Shown here piece after piece: positions 21,121-33,242 of a stretch of DNA of 64,000 nucleotides; within the stretch, counting starts at the first letter, position 1, and each line of letters begins with the position of its first letter. The notes beneath the pieces are model-generated. The model did no database searches. It saw only the letters and a list, made by a program, of their open reading frames with translations, and had not been told where the DNA came from. The stretch spans positions 24,678,501-24,742,500 of the forward strand of contig NC_135241.1 of assembly GCF_947623445.1 (NCBI RefSeq), read 5' to 3'. This stretch comes from Clavelina lepadiformis (Eukaryota; Chordata; Ascidiacea; Aplousobranchia; Clavelinidae). A program made the translations under genes and the position numbers.

Positions 21121-23690
21121 GTTGTTGCTACACACAAAAAAATTCTGCAAGCTCGCCTTAAAGTAACATTCGGAATTGAGGTTGATTTCATAACAATTGT
21201 CTGGTCGGCGAACGTTGCGTCATAATGCGGATCCGCTGCGATTAGCCTGACGTAATAATTTAATGGTCGCTTTGCACCAGTTTGTCCATGGAAATTTCCA
21301 TGACGTCATCGCCAGTAACAAAAAGAGTTTGCCAATCAAAGCAGGAACCTTGGAAGTGAAAAATAAAAATTCAATTTTTGATCAAAAAGTCTAAAATGAG
21401 AAAATTATTTCAAACCTTTTCTTTGTATTTTTCCAATCTCTTTTGTCATTGGTAGATCTTCTTGTGTGACGGCACAAAACCAGTCAAGTTTGATATTTCC
21501 CACATGTTCGTTAAAGTCAATTGAAGACTCAAATTTTAAAATATTTGTGTTCATTCCTGTGTATAGATATTAGGCATTTCAGGATAATATTTCTTGTAAC
21601 GGGAAACCGCACAACTTAAACATAGAAATCTAATATTATCGACTCACCAGCCTCAACCACATCTCCTCCCTTGATTAGAAAATTTAATTTTCTCTTGGGA
21701 ATTTCTACCAAGGTGTAGTCATCGCCCTTTTCAATTACGTTTAATCTTTCGTCAGAAGTGACGTTGACGTTGACCTTTATGACGTACATCCCGGGTAACA
21801 AGTCATCCGCTTTAATCATAAGTTCAGGTTCAACTAAGCTCGTGTTAAGTTGAACTCCATCGCCAGTTTTGGGATGTCTATTTTTGACGTCACTCGATAC
21901 GCTCGCCATTTGTAATCAACGGAGAATAACTCTCTAACGCATCTGAAGTTAAGGTCCACGCTTAAGACCAACTCTTCAACCACTTTCAAAGGTTCGTCGA
22001 GTCCACCGCCAATTTTCCCGTCGCGAATTCTCACGCTCTCCAAGCATGACAACGGTAAAGCTTTCGGGACATATCCAACGAAACGAAACGATTGTTTTTC
22101 GTTTCTGATAAGCACGACCACCTGCCGAGCTTCGTCGAAAAGACTTTCGTTTGTAATTAACATGTAAGGTTCGGCATCAAACGGTAGATTTGGCAAACCC
22201 ACATGTTTATATTCTGTCTTTGAAATCGTCAAAGTTAAGTTCTTTGCTGCCTTTTCATCGATTATTAAATTCATTTCGTACTTTCCCACGTCACCTCTGA
22301 TGAATATAAAAACCTCTCTACGAATTTCGTAATGAAATCCCCGTGACGTAATATATACGTCGTGGATCTGTGGCAACGCTTCAAAAGATGCGGATGATGT
22401 CATTTTAGAAATGTTATTTCTAGCTGTTGCCACAGCTTCGTAAATATCTGCTTGAGGCAAAGTTGCCTCTATCGCCATCATGTGGGCAGAATTTAGAACT
22501 TCTGAAGACCGACAGCTTGGTTCGAGTCGATATGATGTCGATTGCAAGATTTACCGGAGCTCCTGAACTAACTGTCACGTTTATGACGAAAACATTGGGT
22601 CGAAAACCGACGTATTGTTTCGTCATAACTTTAAGATTTTTGATCTTTTCGTAAAATATGACTGGTTTGAAATATGTCACGGAAGAAACATGATTAATTA
22701 TGATGTTAATTGTGCACAATTCGGATAACGTTTAAGAAACGGCCGTTTTTTCTTTGACGTAAGACATTTGTCAGAAGGTGAAAATGAGAGAGGGTTTATA
22801 CGATTGGTATAAATAGCCTATATGTGAAAATAGTGTTAAAAAATAGTGAAGAGCTTATACGCAAAAAGGAATATACACGATAAATAACAAGATCACATCC
22901 TAAAACAGGTTTTCAACGAACTCTTGCTATTGTATTTGACATTTGTATAAAGATTAATAAAATGCGCGCTAAAACTAAGTTTCACTGCGCAAACGTGAGC
23001 GTATCCGCGCAGCTGCGCGCCTCAGAGAGACCACCTTACTCATACTTCTTACACATTTTTACTCACCGATGTGATTGTAAACAAAAGAAATAATTGCTTC
23101 GCTGCATTTTGTTGTGAATCTTTCCATAGTAATCAAAACATTGTTTTGAAAGTAAAAGTTGGGGTAACCAAATGGTTTTTCAGTTATGCAAATATGATTC
23201 ACTTTTCCATCTCTGCTTTGGTTAACTTCAATTTTGCTTTTGCACAACTGTATGAAAAAAAATATAACGAAAATAAATGCAGTAACTTTCCATGGACTCT
23301 TAGCCCATCATCCAAAGCAAAATGACTAAAAATATATTTATAATAATGATATTGACAAATATACACAATGAAAACTTGTACCATGACATCAACAACGCCT
23401 TTTTATGTGCAAACTAATGGAACAATTTTTGGATGAGTCCTCATTCCTCAACCCTCATCTGAACAAAACTTCATCAAACTGCAAATATGCAACTTCTCCT
23501 TTTTTCAATGTAATTTCCCACGACTTGGCACCAGCCGACATGACGTCATTAACACACTCCTTTGCGGTTGGGAACTCAATCGTTCCACTCGCATTTGTTA
23601 AGATTACGCTGCATTCTGTAACGTAAGATATCAATTGTAAAAGTGGTAGAATTAGTAGCGTTGGTTTTCAGGGGAAAGAGATAAACAACT

Positions 23691-24920
23691 ATGTTGGAAA
23701 ATAAAAAAAGTATCATCAGAAGATGGTTTCTAGATTTGTTCTTCCTATTGTTGACGTTTGATTGGTGGCATTGTGATGCAGCGAATGACCAAGCCAGCAG
23801 ATTATTGCATCGAGTTCACAAAGTTAGTGAAAGTTTAAGTCAGGAAAAGGTAAAAAGATGGAACTTACGTAATCTCCAAGATTGCAACTACAAACAACAG
23901 ATGTACGCAAATGCCATAGATAAGGCAGAAACCGCTCAAGGGTTTGAAAACATGGCCAATTTTTTTAAAGGTAACAGAACAAGTTGTTCGTGAGAAAATA
24001 TTTGCGAGGGATTGGAACGAAATTCATATAAATTTGATGTAACGTTAGTCAGTTCCACAGTGACTTTAAGATTTATCACGTTTTTCGTAAAAACATGTTT
24101 TGTATTTTTGTTGATTTCTTGTAAATTTATAGCAGTTTAAAAGAAATAAACATATTATATTAATTGATATATAGCATAGGAAATGTTATTCAAATATTTT
24201 TTCCACAATTTCCCTTCAGAATGCACAAACATCTACGCAAGTGGTTCAACATCAAGCGGTATCTACCCGATATGGCTCAAGGAACGATTCCAGTTCACCT
24301 ACGTCTACTGTGATATGGAGCTCGTTTCAACTAAGAAGAGCTGGACAACAATCCAAAGAAGAATGAACGGAGAGGTCAACTTTAATAGGGGTTGGGACGA
24401 TTACGTCAGAGGGTTCGGGAATCCCCAGGGTGAATATTGGCTCGGGTTGGAAAATATTTATCGATTATCGAGGCTCACTATCTCACCTTCATCAATATTT
24501 CATTTACCAAAACCACCGGAAGTTGGGTTTGATCTTGAAGACTGGGATGGCGTCAAAACATTCGACGAATATAAAATGGTATTGATGGAGCCAAAAGAAT
24601 CTAACTATAAGTTATATGTTGCTGGACGAAATACTTCCAGTTGTTTTAAGACCTCTCCGATTTTTTTCGGCTATTTCAGCACTCCAGATGTTGACAACGA
24701 TAGAGACGACAACAGCAATTGTGCCCAAGAATTCAAGTCAGGTTGGTGGTTTAATACATACTGTGACAGATCAAACCTAAACCAACCATATCCAAAGTAC
24801 AAGCAGGATATGACCTATTACAACATCTTCTGGGAAAGCTGGTATTGTATTAATCCGGATGAAACCGCTTTGCGTTTCGTGTCTATGAATTTTTATCATT
24901 ACTACAACGAAAGAAATTAA
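23691..24920 (+). CDS. v-Themis: v-Themis-like fibrinogen-domain protein, left copy
   Basis: Two exons, 23691-23970 and 24220-24920; 326 residues, phase-1 intron, both splice sites canonical. N-terminus MLENKKSIIRRWF, then a hydrophobic stretch (LFFLLLTFDWWHCDA) that acts as signal peptide or anchor, then a charged helical region likely to form a coiled coil (about 30-93), then a fibrinogen C-terminal domain (about 94-326) with ECTNIYASGSTSSG, GWDDYVRGFG, GEYWLGLENIYRLS, DLEDWDGV and GWWFNTYCDRSNLN. In Ciona, v-Themis is the egg vitelline-coat ligand recognised by sperm s-Themis. This copy is open over its whole length although its partner receptor is a pseudogene, so it may be a free ligand gene. 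Compared with the right copy, it differs most at about residues 205-225. A TTTTCAG site lies 20 nt before the ATG. Confidence 0.85.
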
Positions 24921-25176
24921 CACGACTTTTACTCATGCAAAATTACTAAAATATTCCTGCAGCAATTCCTTGCTTTTCACCGTTTGTCGTATGTATGATG
25001 CGCAACTAAAATCTTCTTAGTTTTTTTGTTCATTTTCAGTAAAAACGTTTCAAGATTCAATTTCATGAAATTAATCAAAACTCTCGACAAACCTGTCTGA
25101 CATTTTGAATCGCGTTCAGCTCGGTAAATACAACTCACGCTCAGCATAAGTCGCTACTTCATATTAAGGTAAATAG

Positions 25177-25350
25177 TTGCGAACAAGTGTCAGAACACAT
25201 AGACCAGAAGATCGACCAAGAACCAGGTTGAATAATTACATCACTGACTTGGCCTGGTCACGACTTGGTATAACTTTAGCCAATTTGGCAGAAGTGGAAG
25301 AAGATCGCGAACTGTTCAAAGAGCCTCGACTTTCTAAAGTTGCTGCCTAC
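25177..25350 (+). mobile_element. Possible LINE C-terminal protein fragment
   Basis: The open frame includes DRPRTRLNNYITDLAWSRLG and a following EEDRELFK. This resembles the GRPRTRW...LAW.RLGI...DR..W tail found at the end of many LINE-encoded polymerases. No polymerase or endonuclease part is nearby. The diverged counterpart in the right arm (about 47020-47110) does not keep the frame. Confidence 0.35.
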
Positions 25351-25434
25351 ACGACTCTCCTACTGCATTTGGAAGTAGTGGGTTTGAACAAAGGAAAGAC
25401 AAAGAGAGAGAGAAATACAGACCAAACATAGTCA

Positions 25435-25540
25435 GTGGTAGCAACATGACGTCATTATTACACTCATTGGCGGTTGGGAACTCAATCGTTCCACTCACAT
25501 TTCTTAAGACTACGCTGCACTCTATAACATACAGGAGCCA
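25435..25540 (-). pseudogene. Extra partial copy of the first CUB-like s-Themis exon
   Basis: On the minus strand, ECSVVLRNVSGTIEFPTANE followed by NNDVM matches the start of the CUB exon at 23615 (ECSVILTNASGTIEFPTAKE). It breaks off after about 90 nt. It lies between the end of v-Themis and the MDGSC exon, with an AG before it as at the true exon. The right arm has no such copy, so this is a left-arm-specific partial duplication. Confidence 0.75.
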
Positions 25541-26329
25541 ATGCAAATAGTGGAGGCACAAGATTTTGAGAAAGCATTTTGACCACTATGCTCTAATATA
25601 AACGAAGTTTCATCAGTTTTCGCGTCTAACATTTGATGACGACCGGGAGAACGACCAAACTATGACGTCTGCATGAGCATTAACTATGTGCAGCTGTGCT
25701 ATACTCAGTCAATAGCTTGTCAACAACCGATAAATATGAGAATTCGCGCTCCGTTGGTATCTATCGCCTGCACGCGCAACACCATCATACGTGGTGTTGG
25801 AAGAACAGCATTGATATGTCGCCCCCGCATTAGGTGATTTCCCTACCCGGATTTCCCTGAACTTCTGCGCCACAGTGACGTTGAACCGCGACGTCAATTT
25901 AACTTTCGTGCAAGATCCATCCATGCTTTTGTTTTATCACCGTAGCACGCGGCCACAACCCAATTAAAAACCGAACCCTCAGCGCAAAGGACAAAACTCT
26001 GGTATAAAAGTGAGGGACAGACAAGCCTACATCAAAGATGCACGACGAAGCAATTAAAGATAAAATACAAACATGTAAAATGCCTAAGGTAGTGACGTAA
26101 GAACGATAAAAATGTTATGTTAAACAGGTGTTGAATAAATCAAAGTGACTAAATATTGTCACAAACTAATTTACGTCACAAGTGGATTTCTTTCACCTTT
26201 TTGTTTTGCATTAGACATTTAAAATGGCGTACATAGGTCAACATATAGGTTTTAAAGAAAGGCACAACGTTGAAATAATCTGTTAAAGCTAAAATATACA
26301 CAGAAACCTACTTTAAAGTACAGACTTTC

Positions 26330-26480
26330 CATATAGTAGTAATGGTAGATATAGTAGTAATGTTAGGTATAAATATAGTGGTAATGTTTACTATACCTAC
26401 TACTGTATCAATAATAACCATCCAATACTACACAGTAGGCTACATACTGTAATTATAGCTTAATATACCAACTATACTTG
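26330..26480 (+). repeat. TAGTA-rich short inverted repeat
   Basis: ATATAGTAGTAATGGTAGAT and its variants, followed by the complementary TACTACTGTATC type. The same block is kept in the right arm at about 45765-45900, so it predates the duplication. Confidence 0.55.
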
Positions 26481-28559
26481 ACATAGGCCAACATAAATTG
26501 TGTATCATTTGCACAGAAGAGAAAAAATAAAATAATGTAACAGTGAAGTGATTCGCTTGTCGCTACATACAGTCAATCTACATCAGTACCATATCGGCCT
26601 TTATACAGCAAAGCTTGCTAAGTCTGCTCAAGGTGTAGGTCGGCCTGTTTGGTTTATTTATAACCTCTTTGCTTTTGAAAAAGTTGGACCAAACCTGGGC
26701 AGAATCACTACTTCAGCTTAAAGCAAACAATCGATAGAACCTGGGACGCAAGTGTGAATGCTTGAGCACCCTTTCAATAGTCTGGATACTTTGTGATTAT
26801 GTTTTGACTTTGACGGCAAAGACTAAGTTTTTAGTAAACTTTCCATGGCCGCCTGACGTAGAAGAATGACAGTAGCTATAACGCTGTCGAATCGGTGAAA
26901 GAAATCAACTCCAATTATGTCGTTGATATTTTGTGTCTATTCTTATCGCCACGATTGCAAAATCGATTGTTTTGCAGTTTGCTGCTGAACGTCCTGGGTA
27001 TTTGGCTGTTCTTGGTATAAAGACATCAGGGTTGGGGCTCTTTGGGGAGGGGGAGGAGGCAGCTACAACCCAAACATGACCCACCGCCGACAGCTTACGT
27101 GTGTATTGTCTATGATTGTCTATAATTGTCCATTCTTATCCCTACGATTGCAAGCAATACCATAGACCTTTGCAAGTCGGTAACAATTGCAACTGCCGAC
27201 CATTATTGTGGCTTGTGAAACCTTCACCTGTAATTTTATACCGCTCCCTGCTCCTGGAAGCCAACTCCATGCAGCGATTTCACAGCGAACAGCTGCAGAA
27301 CCATTACTAGTCAGGCATATTAAGTAAGGTGCATACTACATAGCATAAGTTATCTACGGTAATATATCTAGCTAGTTTTTGAAAATGATATCAGCTTTAA
27401 ATGCATTTTTGTGAAGCGTTGGTTTAGTAAATGCTTAGAACATCTTATGAAGCATATTAAGTAAGGTACATAGCATAGGCTTTCTACGGTAATATATCTA
27501 GCTAACTATTAAAAACCATTTCAACTTCTAATGCATTTTTGTGAAACGTTGGTTTGATAAATACTTGCAAGTGCTTTGCCATGATGAAGCAATAATTGTC
27601 TATTGTGAATAGTGATAAACCTAATTCCAAACTGATACTAATGTCATAATTCCTTCTTTGGTACTAAACAATGTCATTCTCTGAGCTAACAATTGCTGAT
27701 GTATGGTGTCATTTTCCGGCTTTCTCTGTGTGTTGGAGATAGTTATTTCATATAACTTGCAAGCGGTACCGTATCAGTATGTCACTGAACATACTAAATT
27801 CAATTATCTTTCGCATTTTAATGTTACGAACGCGTATAATATTGTTATGTCAAGTTTTGCTGCGAATCATGCAAATATTTGAGCCCCAAAGAAAATGACT
27901 TGACAGGCGATAAGTGGCCGGCGAACCAGCAGCTGGACGACACTACTATGGTTAACAAAGTCACATTTTCTTATTTCATAACACAAGCTGATATCTACAA
28001 AGCATACCTGCGCATCCAACCATGAATGTAACAGCCAAACCAACTTGTAAAAACCTCATGATCCACATTTTCAATTCCTGATATTTTGTTTCTGGTTGAG
28101 CCTACCGGTATTTAAATATAACAATTTAACTCTAATCTCGAGTTACGTGACGTATACAACATAATAGCAATATACTGACAAAATATTACGTGGTGTTTGT
28201 ATGATGTCACGTTAGAGTAACCAAATATTTCTTCACCAAAATTGCCGCTAAATTTTCAATCAAAATCATCAAAATTGACCAAACTTACCTCAAGTGATCC
28301 GAAAAAAGTTTTATGTGATGCAACCATACATATAATATAAACAAGTATATACCACGTCTATCGATGCGATGCAAATAATCTAAACACAAAGATTTCTTTA
28401 AATACTGTATTTAGTTGTATATAGTATCATGTTGATAAATGGTATTCTTGTGAAGTAAAGATTTATCAAGTCTTATATGGGCAAGTGGCGATTGCAGCCA
28501 TAGCAAGGTAGCTATGTGCGAGCGGGCTACATAATATTGAGCGTTGGTGTCGAGCCCTA

Positions 28560-29448
28560 GATTGTTCAGCAAAAATGCACACCGATGATAATCTTTGAAT
28601 AAATGTGATGACGTTGCTGCTCGTTGCATTATTGAATCTTGTTTGGCATCTGTCGCTGATACATCGACAATGATGTACCAGCAAGACATGTCATCATGTT
28701 GTCGTTAGGTGGTGTTGTTGACAGGGAAAACCTTTATGTAGAGCCGATGGATCGAACGATGTTGGTGGATCATTTTTCAGCAGAGAAACCGGATCCGGAA
28801 TCAGTGCAACGACCACGATCTAATAAAATATATAAAAACACCAGTAATTACCACAACAAATTTATTCGGAGTCTGATTAAATTTCACTTTTTACACAATT
28901 TGATCATAGCAATAAATCTCTAAATACTAGTCAGGCAAAGTAATCATGCACATGCTGGATGCGTAGTGCTTTATGGTTAAACTTCGACAACTGCAAAACA
29001 AACACAAGAAGCGAAACTAAATGGTAACTAGTTGCTACTAACTTGTACATACTTGATCATTTGTCACTAGATGGATTGCATCCCTGAGTGTGTTGCAACA
29101 TCAGAAGATTGGAATGCTGTCTCCCATTCCACTGCAACCACGGTCTGCTGCTGCCTTCATGTTCAAGACAATAAGACAGAATTCGGGTCCTCGCAGACTG
29201 GCCTGTTTCACTTGCTGTCCGCTTCTTGGGCGAAGATTTGAAAACTTTTCTGAGAATTCAACTGAAGGCCACTTAGTAGGAGTCGATACGTAGTTTAGGA
29301 TTAGGGGTGTACACTTTAAATGAACTTGAATGCTTTAGAACCAAATCGTAATTCATTCAAGTTCAGTTTTTCTTTTTCCGATTTATGAAACCGGTTTTCT
29401 TTCATACTTAAACGCATTCATTCATTCATTCAAGGCAAACTTTTTTAT
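28560..29448. other. Spacer between the inverted arm and the gene e duplication
   Basis: No gene is recognised. Short frames at 28696 and 29090 have no domain support. A (CATT)n stretch lies at about 29412-29432. Confidence 0.4.
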
Positions 29449-29787
29449 GTCGATTCCATTACATTGTTGCAATTTGCTGATACTATTTGCTTCGGTGAAC
29501 ATCTACCGTTTGCTGACACCTTATAAGTTAATGGGACTTTTGTGATATTTTGAGACAGCATCATAAACTCATAATGCAATGAAATACTTACGTATACATG
29601 TCACTGTATGTGTATTGAAAAGTGCATTAAATCTTGAACTTTTTGCAAGTAATTTTAAATTTAAAATGTTTATCAGAATTGACAAGGACGTTACGTCAAT
29701 AAGTTAATATACAACACGGAAAGGAAAGAACCAGTTGATTACAAATTTATGTTATGAACCAATTGCAAATTTTTACATGACACGTTA

Positions 29788-29931
29788 TTACAAGTGGTGT
29801 ATTCCATGCGCTTGGAAATTTGTGAGTTGAAACTTTACAACATAGGTCTGACGTATCTTGCTGTGATTGGGTAAGAAAAAAATTAGAGCACGTTACTGTT
29901 ATTATTAGCATTTGCTCCAAATTTTGTAAAA
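29788..29931 (-). pseudogene. Relic of a last F5/8C exon, duplicate
   Basis: Same relic as 8543-8690 (AATCACAGCAAGATACGTCAG and GCATGGAATACACCACTTGT on the minus strand). Its acceptor is also lost, so it was already a relic before the segmental duplication. Confidence 0.7.
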
Positions 29932-31094
29932 TAATAAAAGCAATGCTTAAAAATTTTTCTGCTTTATACATTTTGCAATGACGTCATATGCACACACAGT
30001 ACGTTGGTCCCTTCACACGTTTTAAACAAACTTCAGTTCGGCGAGAATGTCTGCGTTTGACCTTTTGGCGAAAGACAAACAAACAAACAAATGTAATTTC
30101 GGGAATCGCTTTTTTCTGAACAAATTAAAATATGATGATTGATGACGTGGCAAGATCCTGCCTCAGGCTTTTTGCTCATCGCTGCCATTAACGTTTTGAA
30201 ACGTTTTACCATTAACGCTACGTTTAACGTTTTGGAACGATTGAAACGCGAATACATTCATTTTCTTTACGTCAGATTAATATCCTGGGAATGAAACGAC
30301 GAGTGCCAAATAAATAACGAAATAATTGCACAATGTCAAATAAAATAGTTAACGAAAGACTTTAAATCAAGCGGGAAAACGAAAACTAAAGGTAAAAATG
30401 TCCAAAGGTTTTGAGCCAACACATGGTTTATGTAATATTCACGGCTGTACAGTAATAGAAGTCGTCTTGTTTAAACAAAATTCATTTCTAATATTCAACA
30501 GTGTTAGAATTACGCCAACAATCGTGGTGTAATTTTGGAAGTAACAGAACTTCATCCAAGAGAAAGGAAATACGCGCAGATCTACCCGAGGCAGGATCAT
30601 AGCAGAACGGTAAGTTGCTGTAAAATGCCTGACTTATTGCGCAACCACGAACTACGATAAACGAAACGAGCTTTTGACATAATCTTGAATAGTTACCATC
30701 CTAACTGGTCGCTTTGCATAGATAAGATGAGAGTAGCAACCTTGATATTGCACTGACGATATTTTGCTCTAATCTTGACATATTGTTTGCGCATAATGTG
30801 AATGTAACCTACACATGCTTCCGAGAAACGGTAAAGATTTAGTTTCCAAATCAAGCAAAATTAACCTGATGCAAAATTCGATAATTCAACCAAATTTGAA
30901 GAAGATCAACCTTTGAAGTTTTTATTGACGTGCAGTTGTGGTAGACTTCACAATTAAAGAAGATCTCCCACGTCATAATGTCATGGAATCTTTGGTTGAG
31001 ATTATAAAGCAAATTCTGCAAAGCATCAACTTGCTACAAACAACCTACAGTAGCTTAAAGGCACAATTGCTTAAAATGCTTTCGATCTAGAAAC

Positions 31095-31212
31095 AAATTA
31101 TCGATGACGTAGGTAGCACCTGAGGTGTTTTTGTTCTAAGCTTACTAGTATTGGAGCAATATCTTGTCAAATTTGGCCCCATATTGTTGCAAGTCGACAA
31201 TCATCAGCAAAC
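31095..31212 (+). promoter_or_regulatory. Recurring upstream module, distal copy of gene e
   Basis: CGATGACGTAGGTAGCACC, TTTTTGTTCTAA, CTTGTCAAATTTGGCCCCAT, then AAGTCGACAATCATCAGCAA. Confidence 0.45.
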
Positions 31213-31584
31213 AACCTCGTTCGACTGCCATGAAAATATAATCGTTTAACATTCACCAGCATTCAAATTGACACCTCACGTAACCAACCAGTCACTTTAG
31301 AAATAAAAGGAATGTATTAAAAAATACAAAAAAGCTGGCTTTGCTTAACAACGCCATGTATTTTGTAATTTAAAACGATACCAGAAGTGGGTATCGTGTT
31401 TACAGCAGCATCGTGGGAGCGTTTCCATATAAATGAAAAAGCTGATCTTAAGAGCCGCATAAACACTTAGCGCATAAGGACGCTTCACTGCAGACTGAGC
31501 AAGGTGTGTAAGACCACAAACCACAACTCATCACTGTTTAAGTAATGTGAACAAATCTTTGACTTATTTGGACTTTTGAGACGA

Positions 31585-31705
31585 CCGTTAGTGACGTAGC
31601 ACCTGTTTGTGCTGCTTTTTCTAATTTGAAAAGTCACTCAGCAAATTCCTGACCAAATTTAGCCGCATAATTTGCCAGCTTACGTCTCTATAACCAGCAA
31701 GGCTG
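31585..31705 (+). promoter_or_regulatory. Recurring upstream module, proximal copy of gene e
   Basis: AGTGACGTAGCACCTG, CTTTTTCTAATTTG, TTCCTGACCAAATTTAGCCG, CTCTATAACCAG. About 400 bp before the ATG, the arrangement gene c would have without its hAT. Confidence 0.5.
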
Positions 31706-32065
31706 AAGGATTTGTTCCAGATTAAAGATCTTATGCGACTATATATAGGTCGGTGATTTTAGGGAAATCTTGTAGTTGCTGATAAGTCTACTTAAAAGCT
31801 AGACATTAAGAGAAGGCTGTTTATGAAATAACTTTTAAAAAAAGGTCGCTGTGTGTTATGGCCATTATTGTAGCCTACTTTGCTATCTTTGGTAACAATA
31901 GGTAAAATCTATGTATCAGTTGAGCTTGTGATACACTTGCACCATACATCAGCTTTATAAACAGCGAAATTTGTTAGAAAAACAGAGTTTTGTCTTTATG
32001 TGTATTAAAGCAAACTGAACTAGATATTTTTCAGGTTTGTCGAATTAAGCTTACTTGCACGTAAA

Positions 32066-33242
32066 ATGGCGGTGTTTGTCAAAATTAGTTCAGTTTTTTT
32101 CTTTCTGGTTTTCGTCACTTCCATTCAAGGTCAAGGTGAACAAATTTGTTTGAACTTGCAACGTGAACCCTTGGAACGTCCCTTGCCTGTCACCCACCAA
32201 GGACCTCCAGGTCGACGTGGACCCCAAGGTGCTATTGGACCGCAAGGAACTAGGGGAAATCGCGGTCCTCCAGGACAATGTGTTTGTGATATGAGCGACG
32301 TTGAGCAACTTGGCGAAAGGCTTAATGACGTTTCGGGTAAGTGACGTCATAATACACTGCTTTCTGCCCACTAAGTGTGCGTTTTATGACGTTGTAATTT
32401 TCATATTTTTCAATAATTTTTATTGCTGTAAATAAAATTTTTTAACTTTAATTACTTCATAAGGTCGGTATGAAAGGATTGAACATATAATAAGGAATGT
32501 CATGGAACATATCGGCAGAGGTAAACACAACAAGTTGAATTGAGATTTTCTGATTTAAAACTTATGAATATATCATATCATTCAGTTTATAAGATTATAT
32601 AACAAACAATAAATTTAACTTCTTCATTCGTTTGAAGCTGAAGTTTGTCCACTTGGAATCAAAAGCAAAAGAGTTCAGAATGCTGACATGACGTCATCGT
32701 CTGTTTATTCGTCAACCTATTCTGCTCATCGAGGACGATTGGATGGATCTAGAGCTTGGATTGCTTCTAATCCAAACAGTAAGAACAGTTCGAGGAAAAC
32801 TTCTAATTTAAAAACAAAAAACGTGGAAGTTGATTATCTCGTGTTTTCACAGACAAACGAGGAGCCTGGATCCAGGTTGACATGAAAGTTAACACAACAC
32901 TGACTGGTGTCGTCACTCAAGGAAATCCCAGTACCAACCAATGGGTGACCAGATACAAGATATCATTTGGGAATTTCCCTGATGAATTGGAGTTTGTTCA
33001 GGATGATGACGGAAATGATATGGTGAGTATTATGACGTCATTATGTAAAGTATATCTGGTAAGAATTTCCAATCAGTCTTCATATAACTTTTATTGTTTT
33101 ACAGATTTTTGAAGGAAATACTGATAAAAATAGTCACGTGCTCAACCTGTTTCCTCAACCAATCACAGCAAGATACGTCAAATTTGTGGTGTGGAATTTT
33201 AAATCACATATTTCCATGCGTATAGAATACGTGACTTGTTAA
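32066..33242 (+). CDS. Secreted collagen-like / F5/8 type C protein, gene e
   Basis: Exons 32066-32336, 32464-32520, 32638-32778, 32853-33022, 33105-33242; 258 residues, phases 1, 1, 1, 0. The signal peptide is identical to gene c. From GEQICLNL onward it follows b/d/g: EPLERPLPVTH, one-residue collagen variants (GPQGAIGPQ, GNRGPPGQC), and the 57-nt linker exon (RYERIEHIIRNVMEHIGR). The F5/8C domain (TGVVTQGN, NQWVTRYKISFGN, DDDGNDM) and intron before the last exon match gene a, and the 3' flank matches gene b. So this gene joins at least three family lineages. AATAAA near 33397 is a likely poly(A) signal. A TTTTTCAG site lies 31 nt before the ATG. Confidence 0.88.

Larger units (their letters stand above)
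21157..28068 (-). pseudogene. s-Themis-like receptor pseudogene (polycystin-1 family)
   Basis: Recognisable pieces on the minus strand: signal-peptide exon 28068-28008 (MWIMRFLQVGLAV), MDGSC exon from 25924, CUB-like exons 23615-23459 and 23247-23067, REJ-region exon from about 22700 to about 21645, and the next exon 21348-21157. Host-gene lesions: the MDGSC exon is fused by a deletion of about 425 bp at ~25846 to intronic sequence, losing its donor; the first CUB exon has AT in place of the GT donor (23458-23457); the second CUB exon has a net 2-nt frameshift; about 530 nt of the REJ exon's 5' end and its acceptor are gone; the REJ exon also has an 11-bp and a 1-bp deletion; the last exon has a 5-bp insertion. 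GPS, membrane and PLAT exons are absent. It cannot make a receptor. The intron still hosts an intact v-Themis. Confidence 0.85.
21125..28555 (+). repeat. Left arm of a large inverted duplication
   Basis: This segment matches about 43015-52560 in inverted orientation, including coding exons, introns and non-coding sequence (for example 27116-27310 against 45234-45010, and 26330-26480 against 45900-45765). The right arm is longer because the left lacks several blocks: about 0.5 kb of the REJ exon, about 0.4 kb at the second s-Themis exon, and others. Identity varies along the arm, from near-identical in the REJ exon to divergent in the CUB and v-Themis coding parts. Confidence 0.9.
29449..32065 (+). 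repeat. Direct segmental duplication, copy 2 (5' flank of gene e)
   Basis: Matches 8212-13500 minus the hAT element. It gives the empty site for that hAT at about 31852-31875 (GTGTGTTATGGCCATTATTG) and ends inside exon 1 of gene e. Confidence 0.85.

Noticed and set aside
23059-23247. CUB-like exon as evidence that left s-Themis is functional
   Set aside because: The frame entering from the acceptor shifts and meets a stop; with the other lesions it is a pseudogene exon.
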